Positions 10,709 through 20,626 of a stretch of DNA of 64,000 bases are shown piece by piece. The first letter of the stretch is position 1. The number at the start of each line of letters is the position of its first letter. The DNA is taken from contig NC_059404.1 of the NCBI RefSeq assembly GCF_905220565.1, forward strand, positions 17,661,506 to 17,725,505, given 5' to 3'. The notes under the pieces were generated by a model. That model was not told where the DNA came from. It worked only from the letters and a program-made list of their open reading frames with translations, and searched no databases. Made by a program: the position numbers and the translations under genes. The DNA is from Melitaea cinxia. Taxonomy: Eukaryota > Arthropoda > Insecta > Lepidoptera > Nymphalidae.

Positions 10709-12960
10709 TCTATAATATATATAAAAGCGAAAGGTCACTCACTCATCACGAAATCTCCGAAACTATAACACCTACAAACTTGAAATTTGGCAGGTAGGTT
10801 CCTTATAAAACGTAGGCATCCGCTAAGAACGGATTTTACGAAACTCGACCCCTAAGGGGGTAAAACGGGGGTTGGAAGTTTGTATGAAAGTCCTATGTTT
10901 TTGAAGTAAGAGACTTGAAATTTAAAATGTAAGCTCTATAGATGGTGAAAAGGTGTCCAAATAATGTATCTTTAGAAATTAACTCCCTTTTGGGGTTAAA
11001 ACGGGGGATGGTAGGCTGACTCACTCATCGCGAAATCTCCGAAACTATAATAGCTACAAACTTGAAACTTGGCAGGAAGGCAGGAGCCTTCCTCCTATAA
11101 GGATATAGGGCGTAGACATCCGCTAAGAACGGATTTTACAAAATTCGACCCTTAAAGGGGTTAAACGGGGGTTGAAAGTTTGTGTGAAAGTCCCATGTTT
11201 TTGAAGTAAGAGACTTGAAATTTAAAATGTATGCCATATAGATGATGAGAAGGTGTCCAAATAATGTGTCTTTAGAAATCAACTCCCTTTTGGGGTTCAA
11301 ACGGGGGATGGTAGGTTTACTCACTCATCACGAAATCTCCGAAACTATATCACCTACAAACTTGAAATTTGGCAAATAGTCTCCTTTTAGGGAGTAAACA
11401 TTCGCTAAGAATGGGTTTTATGAAATTCGACCCCTAAGAGGGTAAAACGGGGGTTGGAAGTTTGTATGAAAGTCCTATGTTTTTGAAGTAAGAGACTTGA
11501 AATTTAAAATGTAAGCTCTATAGATGGTGAAAAAGTGTCCAAATAATGTATCTTTAGAAATTAACTCCCTTTTGGGGTTAAAACGGGGGATGGTAGGCTG
11601 ACTCACTCATCAGGAAATCTCCGAAACTATATCACCTACAAACTTGAAATTTGGCAAATAGGCTCCTTTTAGAGAGTAAACATTCGCTAAGAATGGGTTT
11701 TACGAAATTCAACCCCTAAGGGGGTAAAAAGGGGGTTGAAAGTTTGTGTGAAAGTCCCATGTTTTTGAAGTAAGAGACTTGAAATTTAAAATGTATGCCA
11801 AATAGATGATGAGAAGGTGTTCAAATAATGTGTCTTTAGAAATCAACTCCTTTTTGGGGTTCAAACGGGGGATGGTAGGTTTACTCACTCATCACGAAAT
11901 CTCCGAAACTATATCACCTACAAACTTGAAATTTGGCAAATAGGCTCCTTTTAGAGAGTAAACATTCGCTAAGAATGGGTTTTACGAAACTCGACCCCTA
12001 AGGGGGTAAAAAGGGGGTTGGAAGTTTGTATGAAAGTCCTATGTTTTTGAAGTAAGAGACTTGAAATTTAAAATGTAAGCTCTATAGATGGTGAAAAAGT
12101 GTCCAAATAATGTATCTTTAGAAATTAACTCCCTTTTGGGGTTAAAACGGGGGATGGTAGGCTGACTCACTCATCAGGAAATCTCCGAAACTATATCACC
12201 TACAAACTTGAAATTTGGAAAATAGGCTCCTTTTAGAGAGTAAACATTCGCTAAGAATGGGTTTTACGAAATTCAACCCCTAAGGGGGTAAAAAGGGGGT
12301 TGAAAGTTTGTGTGAAAGTCCCATGTTTTTGAAGTAAGAGACTTGAAATTTAAAATGTATGCCAAATAGATGATGAGAAGGTGTTCAAATAATGTGTCTT
12401 TAGAAATCAACTCCTTTTTGGGGTTCAAACGGGGGATGGTAGGTTTACTCACTCATCAGGAAATCTCCGAAACTATATCACCTACAAACTTGAAATTTGG
12501 CAAATAGGCTCCTTTTAGAGAGTAAACATTCGCTAAGAATGGGTTTTACGAAATTCGACCCCTAAGGGGGTAAAAAGGGGGTTGGAAGTTTGTATGAAAG
12601 TCCTATGTTTTTGAAGTAAGAGACTTGAAATTTAAAATGTACGCTCTTTAGATAGTGAGAAGGTGTCCAAATAATGTATCTTTAGAAGTCAACTCCTTTT
12701 TGGGGTTAAAACAGGGAATGGTAGGTTGACTCGATCATTACGAAATCTCCGAAACTATAACAGCTAAAAACTTGAAATTTGGCAGGTAGCTTCCTTATAG
12801 GGCGTAAACATCCGCTAAGAGCTGATTTTATGAAACTCGACCCTTAAAAGGATAAAACGGGGGTTGGAAGTTTGTATGAAAGTCCTATGTTTTTGAAGTA
12901 AGAGACTTGAAATTTAAAATGTATGCTCTATAGATGGTAGAAAGATGACCAAATAATGCA
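10709..12960 (+). repeat. Tandem array of 282-bp units with dimeric higher-order structure
   Basis: Units start at ACTCACTCATC or a variant at 10737, 11019, 11319, 11601, 11883, 12165, 12447 and 12729, so periods are 282, 300, then five of 282 bp. Two unit types alternate. Type A has GTATGAAAGTCCTATG and ends with GGCTGAC; type B has GTGTGAAAGTCCCATG and ends with GGTTTAC. The repeating block is therefore a 564-bp dimer. A Helitron-like start (A/TCTATAATATATATAAAA) precedes the first unit at 10709, so the array probably grew inside such an element. The last unit is cut short. Confidence 0.85.
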
Positions 12961-12966
12961 TCGTAA

Positions 12967-13639
12967 TCTATATATATATATAAGAGAAAAGTCACTGACT
13001 CACTCATCACGAGAACTCAAAAACCGCTGGATGGTCTATCCATCCAGGTTGGACAAAGATAAAGTTTGGCAGGGATGTAGATTATAGTTAGCAGACGTCC
13101 GCTAAGAACGGATTTTACGATATTCCATCGCTAAGGGGGTTTAATTGGGGTTGATAGTTTGTATGAAACATATACAGCAGCTATAAGTTCGCCTGATAGA
13201 TTATTTATCCTGCAGCCTGAAAATAAAACTAAAAATGTGGTGTATAGAGAGGTTTTATAAAAATAACTATTAAATTATACTAAATTGTGCCTTTTAAAAA
13301 GTTACTCAGTTTGATAAGCATTTCAAGTGACTGAAATAAAAAAATAATTTGCGTTAAACATCTTAATAGTAATACATATCTTCATAACCACGAGGACGTA
13401 ATCGCGGGCAACAGTTAGTGTATTATAAACAAAGTCCCCAAAAGTGTATGTGATCGATTCGCTCAAAATTTACTGAACGGATTTTCATGCGGTTTCACCA
13501 TTGTAGAGGGCTCCACCATTGGCAAGAGGAAAGTTTATGGAACGGCTAAGCCGTTTTGATGAGAGTTTCACTGGAAGTTTGCCGGAAAAACTTTGTGACA
13601 CACTAATTTCAACGCGGGCGAAGCCGCGGGCACAGCTAG
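12967..13639 (+). mobile_element. Non-autonomous Helitron-like element
   Basis: It begins A/TCTATATATATATATAAG with GACTCACTCATCACGAGAAC behind it and ends GAAGCCGCGGGCACAGCTAG/T at 13639, with GC-rich hairpin-forming sequence just inside the end. No coding sequence is present. It abuts the 282-bp array and resembles it in its leader (ACTCACTCATCACG, CGCTAAGAACGGATTTTACGA), so the two are related. Confidence 0.6.
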
Positions 13640-13845
13640 TCTTGTATATAAAATTCTCGTATCACAACGTTAGTTAAAATACTCCTCCGAATCGGCTGGA
13701 CTAAACCATTGAGCTATTATTACGTAGTACATTATACTTCAATGGACTAAAATAGTTCTCTAACGCCGAGTTGCACGAAACAAAATTAAAATTTAAGTAG
13801 AGATTAAACTAATTTAATCACAACAATTTCAAAACATCAATCATT

Positions 13846-13960
13846 ATATCAAAAATTTCGATCTAGCGGGTACATCGTTCCATAGCTTAATTAGCTAGGC
13901 CCGACACGGTCAGTCGGAGACGCGGGTTCGATCCCCGCTGGAGCGGTCAATTTTTGATAT
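13846..13960 (+). other. tRNA-like structure enclosed by perfect 12-bp inverted repeats
   Basis: The arms ATATCAAAAATT (13846-13857) and AATTTTTGATAT (13949-13960) are exact inverted repeats. Between them a cloverleaf can be drawn: acceptor CGTTCCA (13876-13882) with TGGAGCG (13939-13945), D-stem AGCT/AGCT, anticodon stem CCGAC/GTCGG around a 7-nt loop ACGGTCA, and T-arm GCGGG-TTCGATC-CCCGC with an intact B box. The D loop is short, the D-to-anticodon spacer has 4 nt, and the base before the would-be anticodon is C rather than T. It is therefore more likely a mobile or decayed tRNA-like repeat than a working tRNA gene. Confidence 0.6.
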
Positions 13961-14215
13961 GATATTCAAAAATGTTTAGAATTCCTAATGTGTGTGTAAT
14001 ATTACAATAATTTCATACAATTCTTGTGATTGCGCGGCGGCGGCGCGGGGCGACACACCCCTTCGCCGGAAAATATCAAAATACTGAACGTTCACGAAGT
14101 TAACGTCACTTGCTTGCCTTTTTGAATAAACACGGTCAAATAATCTATTACATATAATAAAATGGTAGGAAAGTCAAAACTGTACATTGAATATTTTTTT
14201 TTTTAAGAATACTTG

Positions 14216-14592
14216 GGGTGTGATCTACAATCGATACCGAAAGCCAAAAATATAGTTTTTAGAATTTTTGTCTGTTTGTCTGTATGTATGTCTGGGATAA
14301 ACTCAAAAAGTACTGTATGGATTCACTTTAAATTTGGCACGAATATTATTAAGAAGTCGGGTCAACATATAGGCTACATATTATCACGCTATCGCCTACA
14401 GGGAACGAGCAGTGAACCTTTATTTCTTCAATGCACTCTGTAACAACGTGTAATCTAACGACGCATATTTGAATGTTGTTGTTATTATGTGAATAACTAT
14501 GCTATAAGCTAGCTTCACACTATAAATAATGACATTCTGTAGTATAGTTAGTATCAGCATTGCACCCGTGCGAAGCCGGGGCGGGTCGCTAG
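14216..14592 (+). mobile_element. Helitron-like repeat (3' end clear, 5' end uncertain)
   Basis: It ends TTGCACCCGTGCGAAGCC... CTAG/T at 14592. The same end (GCATTGCACCCGTGCGAAGC) closes another copy at 17146. The inside has the common leader words GTCTGTTTGTCTGTATG and AAACTCAAAAAGTACTG. A 76-codon open frame here has no meaning that I can see. Confidence 0.5.
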
Positions 14593-15271
14593 TATATTAT
14601 AAATTGCTAAAATATTTTCGTAAATTGATAATTGTGGATTTATTTTTTTGATTGAATTAAATTGTTCTGACAAATTAAAAATTCCCAAGAAAATACCCTA
14701 AAAAAAATGTTTCCCCAAAAACATTCCCGCTGTTTGCAAAATATCCCTATATTTAGGGGAAAATTCCCCAAGTTGGCATCACTGCATTCGATATTTCATT
14801 CGCATTGTTATGCTCGTGTGGCGAGGGAAAGAACCGATTTGAAAGAGGTGTACGAGTAACGGTTTCAGTTTCAGCGCGTTATGCAATCCTGTGCCCCATC
14901 CCCCATAATGACCGTTTGTAATTAGACGTTATTCTTCCGGATGCCTTTTGTTTATGTGTTTGCTAGTAAATATCGTAAAAATAATCGTAGTTATTAACGA
15001 TATGTGACTTAATAGAATTTCATTTAGACAATTTTTTTACGTCTTAATAATTTTTGTATAAAGTGAAGTGAAATGTTTCGTGAAAATGACTATGCGTAAG
15101 TCGAAGTGTTTGAACTCTGGTTGAAACTACGTAATTGAGATTAAATACGCCCGCTGCTTGCAGCGTTGGTCTCAACGACGCAGCAAAATAATGCGATGCC
15201 ATCAGGTCAGTTGTCGTTATACACTAATGCTTTGGCTATCCTATCACAATCGGGATCTAATTTATGAGGTT
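14593..15271. other. AT-rich spacer, no feature recognised
   Basis: No gene, RNA or clear repeat could be supported between the Helitron-like end and the G run. Confidence 0.5.
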
Positions 15272-15292
15272 GGGGGGGGGGGGGGGGGGGGG
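15272..15292 (+). repeat. Run of 21 G
   Basis: An uninterrupted G homopolymer within otherwise mixed sequence. Its length is prone to sequencing error. Confidence 0.85.
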
Positions 15293-15460
15293 TGCTGGAA
15301 TATAGGTATAGAAATTCGCGAAATACTCAAAACCGAAGGGGAGCACCCTACTGTCCAGGTGGTCTTGTTCTGCCCTACCCCTAGAGTGTTTTTTAGAGCT
15401 TTCGCCTGCCGTGCGAAAACGCGTTAACGAATGCGTAGAGGAGCAGCTGAGGCTGGTCGC

Positions 15461-15542
15461 CTTCGGCGCTGCGGAACGGAGCATGAGTGAGCGCGCTTTC
15501 GCACGCAAGGGCGTAAGGGCTGCACTTTCCGCAGCGCCGAAG
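15461..15542. repeat. Inverted repeat with 16-bp perfect arms
   Basis: The arm CTTCGGCGCTGCGGAA (15461-15476) is exactly complementary to 15527-15542 across a 50-nt loop. The segment is GC-rich in AT-rich surroundings, suggesting an inserted element. Confidence 0.8.
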
Positions 15543-16286
15543 CCAAGCGTTATTCTACCCTGAAAGGTGATAGGTTCATTTTTTTTTGTAACGAAAATAT
15601 AATTAGACCCCGATTGTTTATTACCAATGCTTTTATAATCATTAATTTAATAATCCTGTCTGATTGTTAAAACTGCCTGAAAATCAATTCAAGATTACTA
15701 TCCGATTGAAGAGACCGGTCCTTAGAATTAGATAATAACTTTTAGCTCTTTTAAATAGCAAATCAGTAAGCAGTAGAAAAGTAATAGGCTGTGAGCCATC
15801 ATACATAGGCATGTCAGAAGTGAAACTTCTTTGGCAAACTAATTGAAAAAAAAAAAATAATTAGATTAATTTTAGATTTCCGTTCCAGTGCTATCTAGTA
15901 ATTAGTTTGCAATGTACTATTGATATTAATTTAACAATCTTTGTAGTTTTTATAGCACACGCTAGGTGGCTCTGTTTTGTCGAGCTGTAAACGTAGTACA
16001 TAATTATTTATAAATATAATTTCACACGACGTTTTCTGTAAGTTGTAAAAAAGTCCTGTAATGTTTCATTCTTGTGTATTGTGTATGCCATGAAATAAAT
16101 AAATTATCCGCAAGAACATGATGTATTTTGTTAAATTATAGACATTTCGTATCTCGAATTTCGAAGAAGAATATCTATATATTCTAATAATATTTCAGTT
16201 TCATAATTCAATCTTTAATTTTTTTATGTTAAGCTAAATTACAAAAACTAATTGAAAAAAAAAACAAATTGAAAAAAAAACAAAAA
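15543..16286. other. AT-rich spacer, no feature recognised
   Basis: Mostly A and T, with A-rich runs just before the 5S-like segment. On the minus strand these runs form the T-rich stretch that follows it. Confidence 0.5.
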
Positions 16287-16404
16287 GCCAACGTCACGAG
16301 GTGTTCCCAGGCGGTCACCCATCCAATTACTCACAGCGCCCGATGTTGCTTAACTTTGGTGATCGGACGAAAACCGGTGTATTCAACGTGGTATGGACGC
16401 TTAA
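16287..16404 (-). pseudogene. 5S rRNA-like copy, probably a pseudogene
   Basis: Read on the minus strand, the segment contains long exact matches to eukaryotic 5S rRNA: CCATACCACGTTGAATACAC, GTTAAGCAACATCGGGCG and GGATGGGTGACCGCCTGGG, ending in GACGTTGGCT. It differs at the 5' terminus (which no longer pairs with the 3' end), in the loop around GTGAGTAATT and at several single bases. T-rich DNA follows, as at a polymerase III terminator. It could alternatively be the head of a 5S-derived SINE. Confidence 0.75.
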
Positions 16405-16459
16405 CTTTTAAATAAAACATGTTTGTATTGTCTAATTACAAGTTATTGTGTTTGCTCGC

Positions 16460-17146
16460 AAACGAAAAAAAAAACCGACTTCAATTACATCGACGAGTAA
16501 TACAACGTAGATCGACGAAAAAATGGTCAAGTATCACGCGTTATCAAAGATTACTCAAAGAGTAATTATCAGATCTCGATAAAATTTCTATGTCACCACA
16601 TGATAAACATCCGCTTTCGATTAAATTAAAAATTATCACAATCGGTACACCCAGTAAAAAGTTATTGGAGATTTTTGAGAGTTTCCCTCGATTTATCCTC
16701 GATTATTTGATCTATATTTATCATGGTACAAAACTAGGGATATCTCCTTTCCAATAAAAAAAAGAATTATCAAAATCGGTACATCCAGTAAAAAGTTTTT
16801 TTTGGTATAATACAACGTAGGTCGACGAAAAAAGCATCTAGTAAAAACGCATTATTAGATATAACTCGAAAATTAGTAGTTAGATCTCAAATAAATTTAA
16901 ATGGGACCAATTGACACACACCACCTTTCGATTAAAAAAAAATTGTCTAAATCGGTCTACCCGGTCAAAAGTTCTGATGTAACATACATAAAAAAAATAC
17001 AGTCGAATTGAGAACCTCCTCCTTTTTTTTTTTTTTTTTTTTTTTTGGAAGTCGGAAAAAAAAGCTGTGAACGTTGTATATAGAGACATTCTGTAGTATA
17101 TTAAGTATCAGCATTGCACCCGTGCGAAGCCCGAGCTGGTTGCTAG
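16460..17146 (+). mobile_element. Dispersed repeat nested in a Helitron-like remnant
   Basis: 16460-17058 is a repeat with inverted ends (ACCGACTTC near 16472, GAAGTCGG near 17048). It has two to three internal units carrying ATCGGTACACCCAGTAAAAAG or a variant (about 16638, 16775, 16950). Beyond it, 17060-17146 carries the same 3' end as the element closing at 14592 (GCATTGCACCCGTGCGAAGC ... CTAG/T). The most economical reading is insertion of the first repeat into a Helitron-like element. Confidence 0.5.
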
Positions 17147-18032
17147 TTAATTACAAAAAGTTGCTAGAAAAATTCTGTTTTGCCGTTGTCGTTCTCTCTT
17201 CACGTTCTTCCTGTCCAAGGTGGTTATGAACCTTCATTCGCCCAACATTTAAAATAAATATTCTTTTATTTAGCTATTATTCAAAGTATATAATACGGAA
17301 AAAAAACTTAAATAAAATTACATGCTTAAGTATGAATATTTTATAGTTTAGTTCAAATAATTTTTTTATTTATTTATTAATTTTTTGTCTATAATTTTTA
17401 ACGTCATTTAATGTATTCACGATCGACCGCTTAACCAGTACAGTAAGAAATTATTTTTAAAGCGCTAGGCTTAAAGATTTATATGTTATCAGTGCCATCT
17501 ACCGTCCTCAATATGCGTAAATATCTTACATTTAAAAAATAATGATACATATATGTAAATAAATAAATATATATGGTAATTACCATTGTATGTTTTTAAT
17601 TGGTAAACTTTATTTGAATATAGTCATGCTCAATGTGCTATGCTTGAATTAAATAATAGTCTAACAAAATTAAAAACAATATTAATTGTTATAACTTAAA
17701 TTACTTAATTAATTAATTACTGTTGATTACTTAAAATTGGAATCGGAAAATTATACAATGTGTTGCTCTGAAAAAACAAAGATTTTATTATACAATTTTT
17801 CTTTATACATTATGATACAAAATTAATTATAAAAACCCTTACCCTACCTGAAAAAATAAAGAAAAGACATTTAAAGCTATTTACCAATTCCTATACATAA
17901 AATTAAAATTAAATATTTCTTTTATATATGACTATTATGAAGTGTCAAAAATCTCTTTATAAAACAATACATATTACTACTGCTATAAAAAAAAAGTACT
18001 ATACAAATATACAAACTCAAAGGAATATATTC

Positions 18033-18035
<3 letters not shown>
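17147..18035. other. AT-rich spacer, no feature recognised
   Basis: Very AT-rich, without credible coding sequence or a repeat that I can name. Confidence 0.5.

Positions 18036-18104
<69 letters not shown>
18036..18104. repeat. (TA)n microsatellite, 69 bp
   Basis: Pure alternating TA/AT. It creates an artificial Tyr-Ile open frame, which I do not call a gene. Confidence 0.95.
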
Positions 18105-18107
<3 letters not shown>

Positions 18108-18219
18108 AATGCATTATTTAAAAATACCTGGACATAGATATTTTTAACGACAACAAATTATTTCTCTTTTATTTCTCTTTAATTCTTAGATTCCTGTTGT
18201 TTTCATCTTTAATTGTAGT

Positions 18220-18546
18220 TCATCATTGCAGCCTATACAGTCCACTGCTGGACATAGGCCTCCACAAGTTTACGCCAAAAATAACGTGAACTCATGTGTT
18301 TTGCCCATAGTCACCACGCTGGGCAGGCGGGTTGGTGACCGCAGTACTGGCTTTGTCGTACCGAAGACGCTGCTGCCCGTCTTCGGCCTGTGTATTTCAA
18401 AGCCAGCAGTTAGATGGTTATCCCGCCACCGGTCGGCTTTTTAAGTTCCAAGGTGGTAGTGAAACTGTGATATCCCTTAGTCGCCTCTTACGACACCCAC
18501 GGGAAGAGAGGGGGTGGCTAAATTCTTTAGTACCGTAGCCACACAG
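18220..18546 (-). mobile_element. SINE or LINE 3'-end repeat, minus strand
   Basis: On the minus strand it runs from CTGTGTGGCTACGGTACTAA to a tail GAGGCCTATGTCCAGCAG ... ATAGGCTGCAATGATGATGA. The tail matches that of the SINE at 594-880. The ATGATGATGA-type terminus replaces poly(A), as in several insect LINE/SINE pairs. No intact protein is encoded. Confidence 0.6.
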
Positions 18547-18730
18547 TACAGTAGTTTAATTGTAGTTAATTTAATTTAATTGTAAAACATTATCTAAAGT
18601 TCTTGCCATTTGTATGTTATTTATATTAGGTTACATGTGTATGCTAGTTAAATGTAATTATCACCTATAATGAAAGTGACACTCCGACTACGCTTATTGT
18701 ACTTGAAATACGGTGTGTACTTTGTTGGTG

Positions 18731-18761
<31 letters not shown>

Positions 18762-18950
18762 CAAACAAACAATCTTCACCATTCACATGTATACACTAAT
18801 TTGTATTGTGATCGATATTTAAAGAAAGAACTAATTAAACATAAAAATGTTTGTCGTCTTAACAATAGATGGCAGTGGTTGTCTTTTGAATCACGCTAAC
18901 GTTGTGATAATCTTAAAACATATGATAAGCGATGGTTCAGTTTTTCGGTG
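18547..18950. other. Last unique subtelomeric DNA before the telomere
   Basis: Contains a run of 27 A at 18735-18761. Otherwise it is AT-rich sequence that ends at TTTTTCGGTG, where the 11-bp array starts. No gene is visible. Confidence 0.6.
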
Positions 18951-19390
18951 TTTCGGTTAGGTTTCGGTTAGGTTTCGGTTAGGTTTCGGTTAGGTTTCGG
19001 TTAGGTTTCGGTTAGGTTTCGGTTAGGTTTCGGTTAGGTTTCGGTTAGGTTTCGGTTAGGTTTCGGTTAGGTTTCGGTTAGGTTTCGGTTAGGTTTCGGT
19101 TAGGTTTCGGTTAGGTTTCGGTTAGGTTTCGGTTAGGTTTCGGTTAGGTTTCGGTTAGGTTTCGGTTAGGTTTCGGTTAGGTTTCGGTTAGGTTTCGGTT
19201 AGGTTTCGGTTAGGTTTCGGTTAGGTTTCGGTTAGGTTTCGGTTAGGTTTCGGTTAGGTTTCGGTTAGGTTTCGGTTAGGTTTCGGTTAGGTTTCGGTTA
19301 GGTTTCGGTTAGGTTTCGGTTAGGTTTCGGTTAGGTTTCGGTTAGGTTTCGGTTAGGTTTCGGTTAGGTTTCGGTTAGGTTTCGGTTAGG
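18951..19390 (+). repeat. Boundary satellite: 40 units of TTTCGGTTAGG
   Basis: Forty units of 11 bp run from 18951 to 19390 with no visible deviation. Each unit is a canonical TTAGG joined to a TTTCGG variant. It lies between unique DNA and pure TTAGG and passes into the latter without a break in phase. Confidence 0.97.
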
Positions 19391-19657
19391 TTAGGTTAGG
19401 TTAGGTTAGGTTAGGTTAGGTTAGGTTAGGTTAGGTTAGGTTAGGTTAGGTTAGGTTAGGTTAGGTTAGGTTAGGTTAGGTTAGGTTAGGTTAGGTTAGG
19501 TTAGGTTAGGTTAGGTTAGGTTAGGTTAGGTTAGGTTAGGTTAGGTTAGGTTAGGTTAGGTTAGGTTAGGTTAGGTTAGGTTAGGTTAGGTTAGGTTAGG
19601 TTAGGTTAGGTTAGGTTAGGTTAGGTTAGGTTAGGTTAGGTTAGGTTAGGTTAGGTT
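19391..19657 (+). repeat. Telomeric repeat, 53 perfect TTAGG units
   Basis: Uninterrupted TTAGG from 19391 to 19655 plus TT, then the first retroelement. TTAGG is the ancestral insect telomere unit; the orientation puts the chromosome tip to the right. Confidence 0.98.
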
Positions 19658-20532
19658 CCCAGGCCTTTGGAGCCCAGGCCCCGGACTTAGGTCCGGGACC
19701 TGGGCTCCAAGGGGAGGAGTTGCTGGACTTCTACTGGGCGCGTCCCCCGGGTGGCGGATAGGGGAAGCCGCCTGCGGTTTCACGACTGCGGGCGGTAGGG
19801 GTCTTCGGACCCCCGCGGACCAAAACCAGACGAGGCGCTACCGGGACCGGAGCGGCACTCAGGTGCCGTTCTGGTCCTGCGAGCGCGGGTGTGTTGGCGC
19901 GGAGGCGCGGCGGTGTGTGTGGCGCTGAGACGGCGCGGTGACGTGGGGGTCGGTCTTTCCTTCCCCCACGCGGTGGACGGGGTGGGCGGGTTCGCTCGCC
20001 CGCCCTAAGGCGTGCGAGGGCGCTCTCTCGCGCCGAGGCTGCGGTCGGCTGGAGGGCCTAGACTGCAGCCACCCTGGCCTTTGTCGGCTTCGTCGGGCTG
20101 ACATTGTCCGCCCCGGGCTAGGTGCCTGGTGTCCCGCAACGCCGGGCTAGGCCTGGGGTGCCGGGGCGGCGCGGGATTGTACCCACCGGCGCAATGCGGG
20201 CGGGGGGTGTCCCCCTGCCCGCGGGGGGGGCCACGCGGGCGATGGGTCGGGGGATTCGTCGTCCGACTTGCACGGTCCCCCCAAGGAGGGGAGGGTGCGC
20301 TTCGTGTTCGAGTGCGTCCTCCGAGGTGCTTTGCACCGCGGTGGGCCCGAAAGGGCAAGCGCCGGCGGGGTTGCGAAAGAGCTAATAGCGTCCTTGTGAC
20401 CCCGCCACATTGGCGTACGGCAGAACACACGTGGCGGTTTTTATTCAGTAAGAGTCTGAATCCCCTCCGAGCCCCCCCTACCGGAGGGTGTCCATGATGG
20501 ATTTTCCCCACGTTAAAAAAAAAAAAAAAAAA
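19658..20532 (+). mobile_element. Non-autonomous telomeric retroelement, type A
   Basis: Starts CCCAGGCC directly after TTAGGTT and ends in 18 A (20515-20532) before GGTTAGG. The 5' part forms a long hairpin (19667-19686 with 19691-19710, loop TTAG) and shares the leader of family II (GTGGCGGATAGGGG, GACCCCCGCGGACCAAAACC). About 19875-20010 matches the element at 32208. The 3' half, including GAGTCTGAATCCCCTCCGAG, matches the elements at 28878 and 51860 and the 3' tail of family III (26666). No zinc-knuckle, endonuclease or RT motif is found in any frame; the open frames are products of high GC. It must be moved in trans. Confidence 0.85.
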
Positions 20533-20626
20533 GGTTAGGTTAGGTTAGGTTAGGTTAGGTTAGGTTAGGTTAGGTTAGGTTAGGTTAGGTTAGGTTAGGT
20601 TAGGTTAGGTTAGGTTAGGTTAGGTT
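20533..20626 (+). repeat. Telomeric repeat, 18 TTAGG units
   Basis: GG + (TTAGG)18 + TT between a poly(A) end and the next element. Confidence 0.97.

Noticed and set aside
13876..13945. Functional tRNA gene
   Set aside because: The base before the anticodon position is not T, the D arm is abnormal and the segment is enclosed by inverted repeats.
15158..15508. Small open frames around the G run
   Set aside because: Driven by the 21-G homopolymer (poly-Gly or poly-Pro) and by the inverted repeat; no supporting features.
17928..18137. 69-codon open frame with a Tyr-Ile repeat
   Set aside because: Produced by the (TA)n microsatellite.
19658..19813. HDV-like fold for the 5' ends that start CCCAGG (family II, types A and C)
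   Set aside because: I could not place a P1-P3-P1' arrangement, and the core words TCCTCG and GGGCAAC are absent. The structure is therefore described as hairpins only.
20533..20626. CRISPR-like array in the short tandem repeats
   Set aside because: Units are 5 bp with no spacers; this is telomeric TTAGG in a eukaryotic chromosome.
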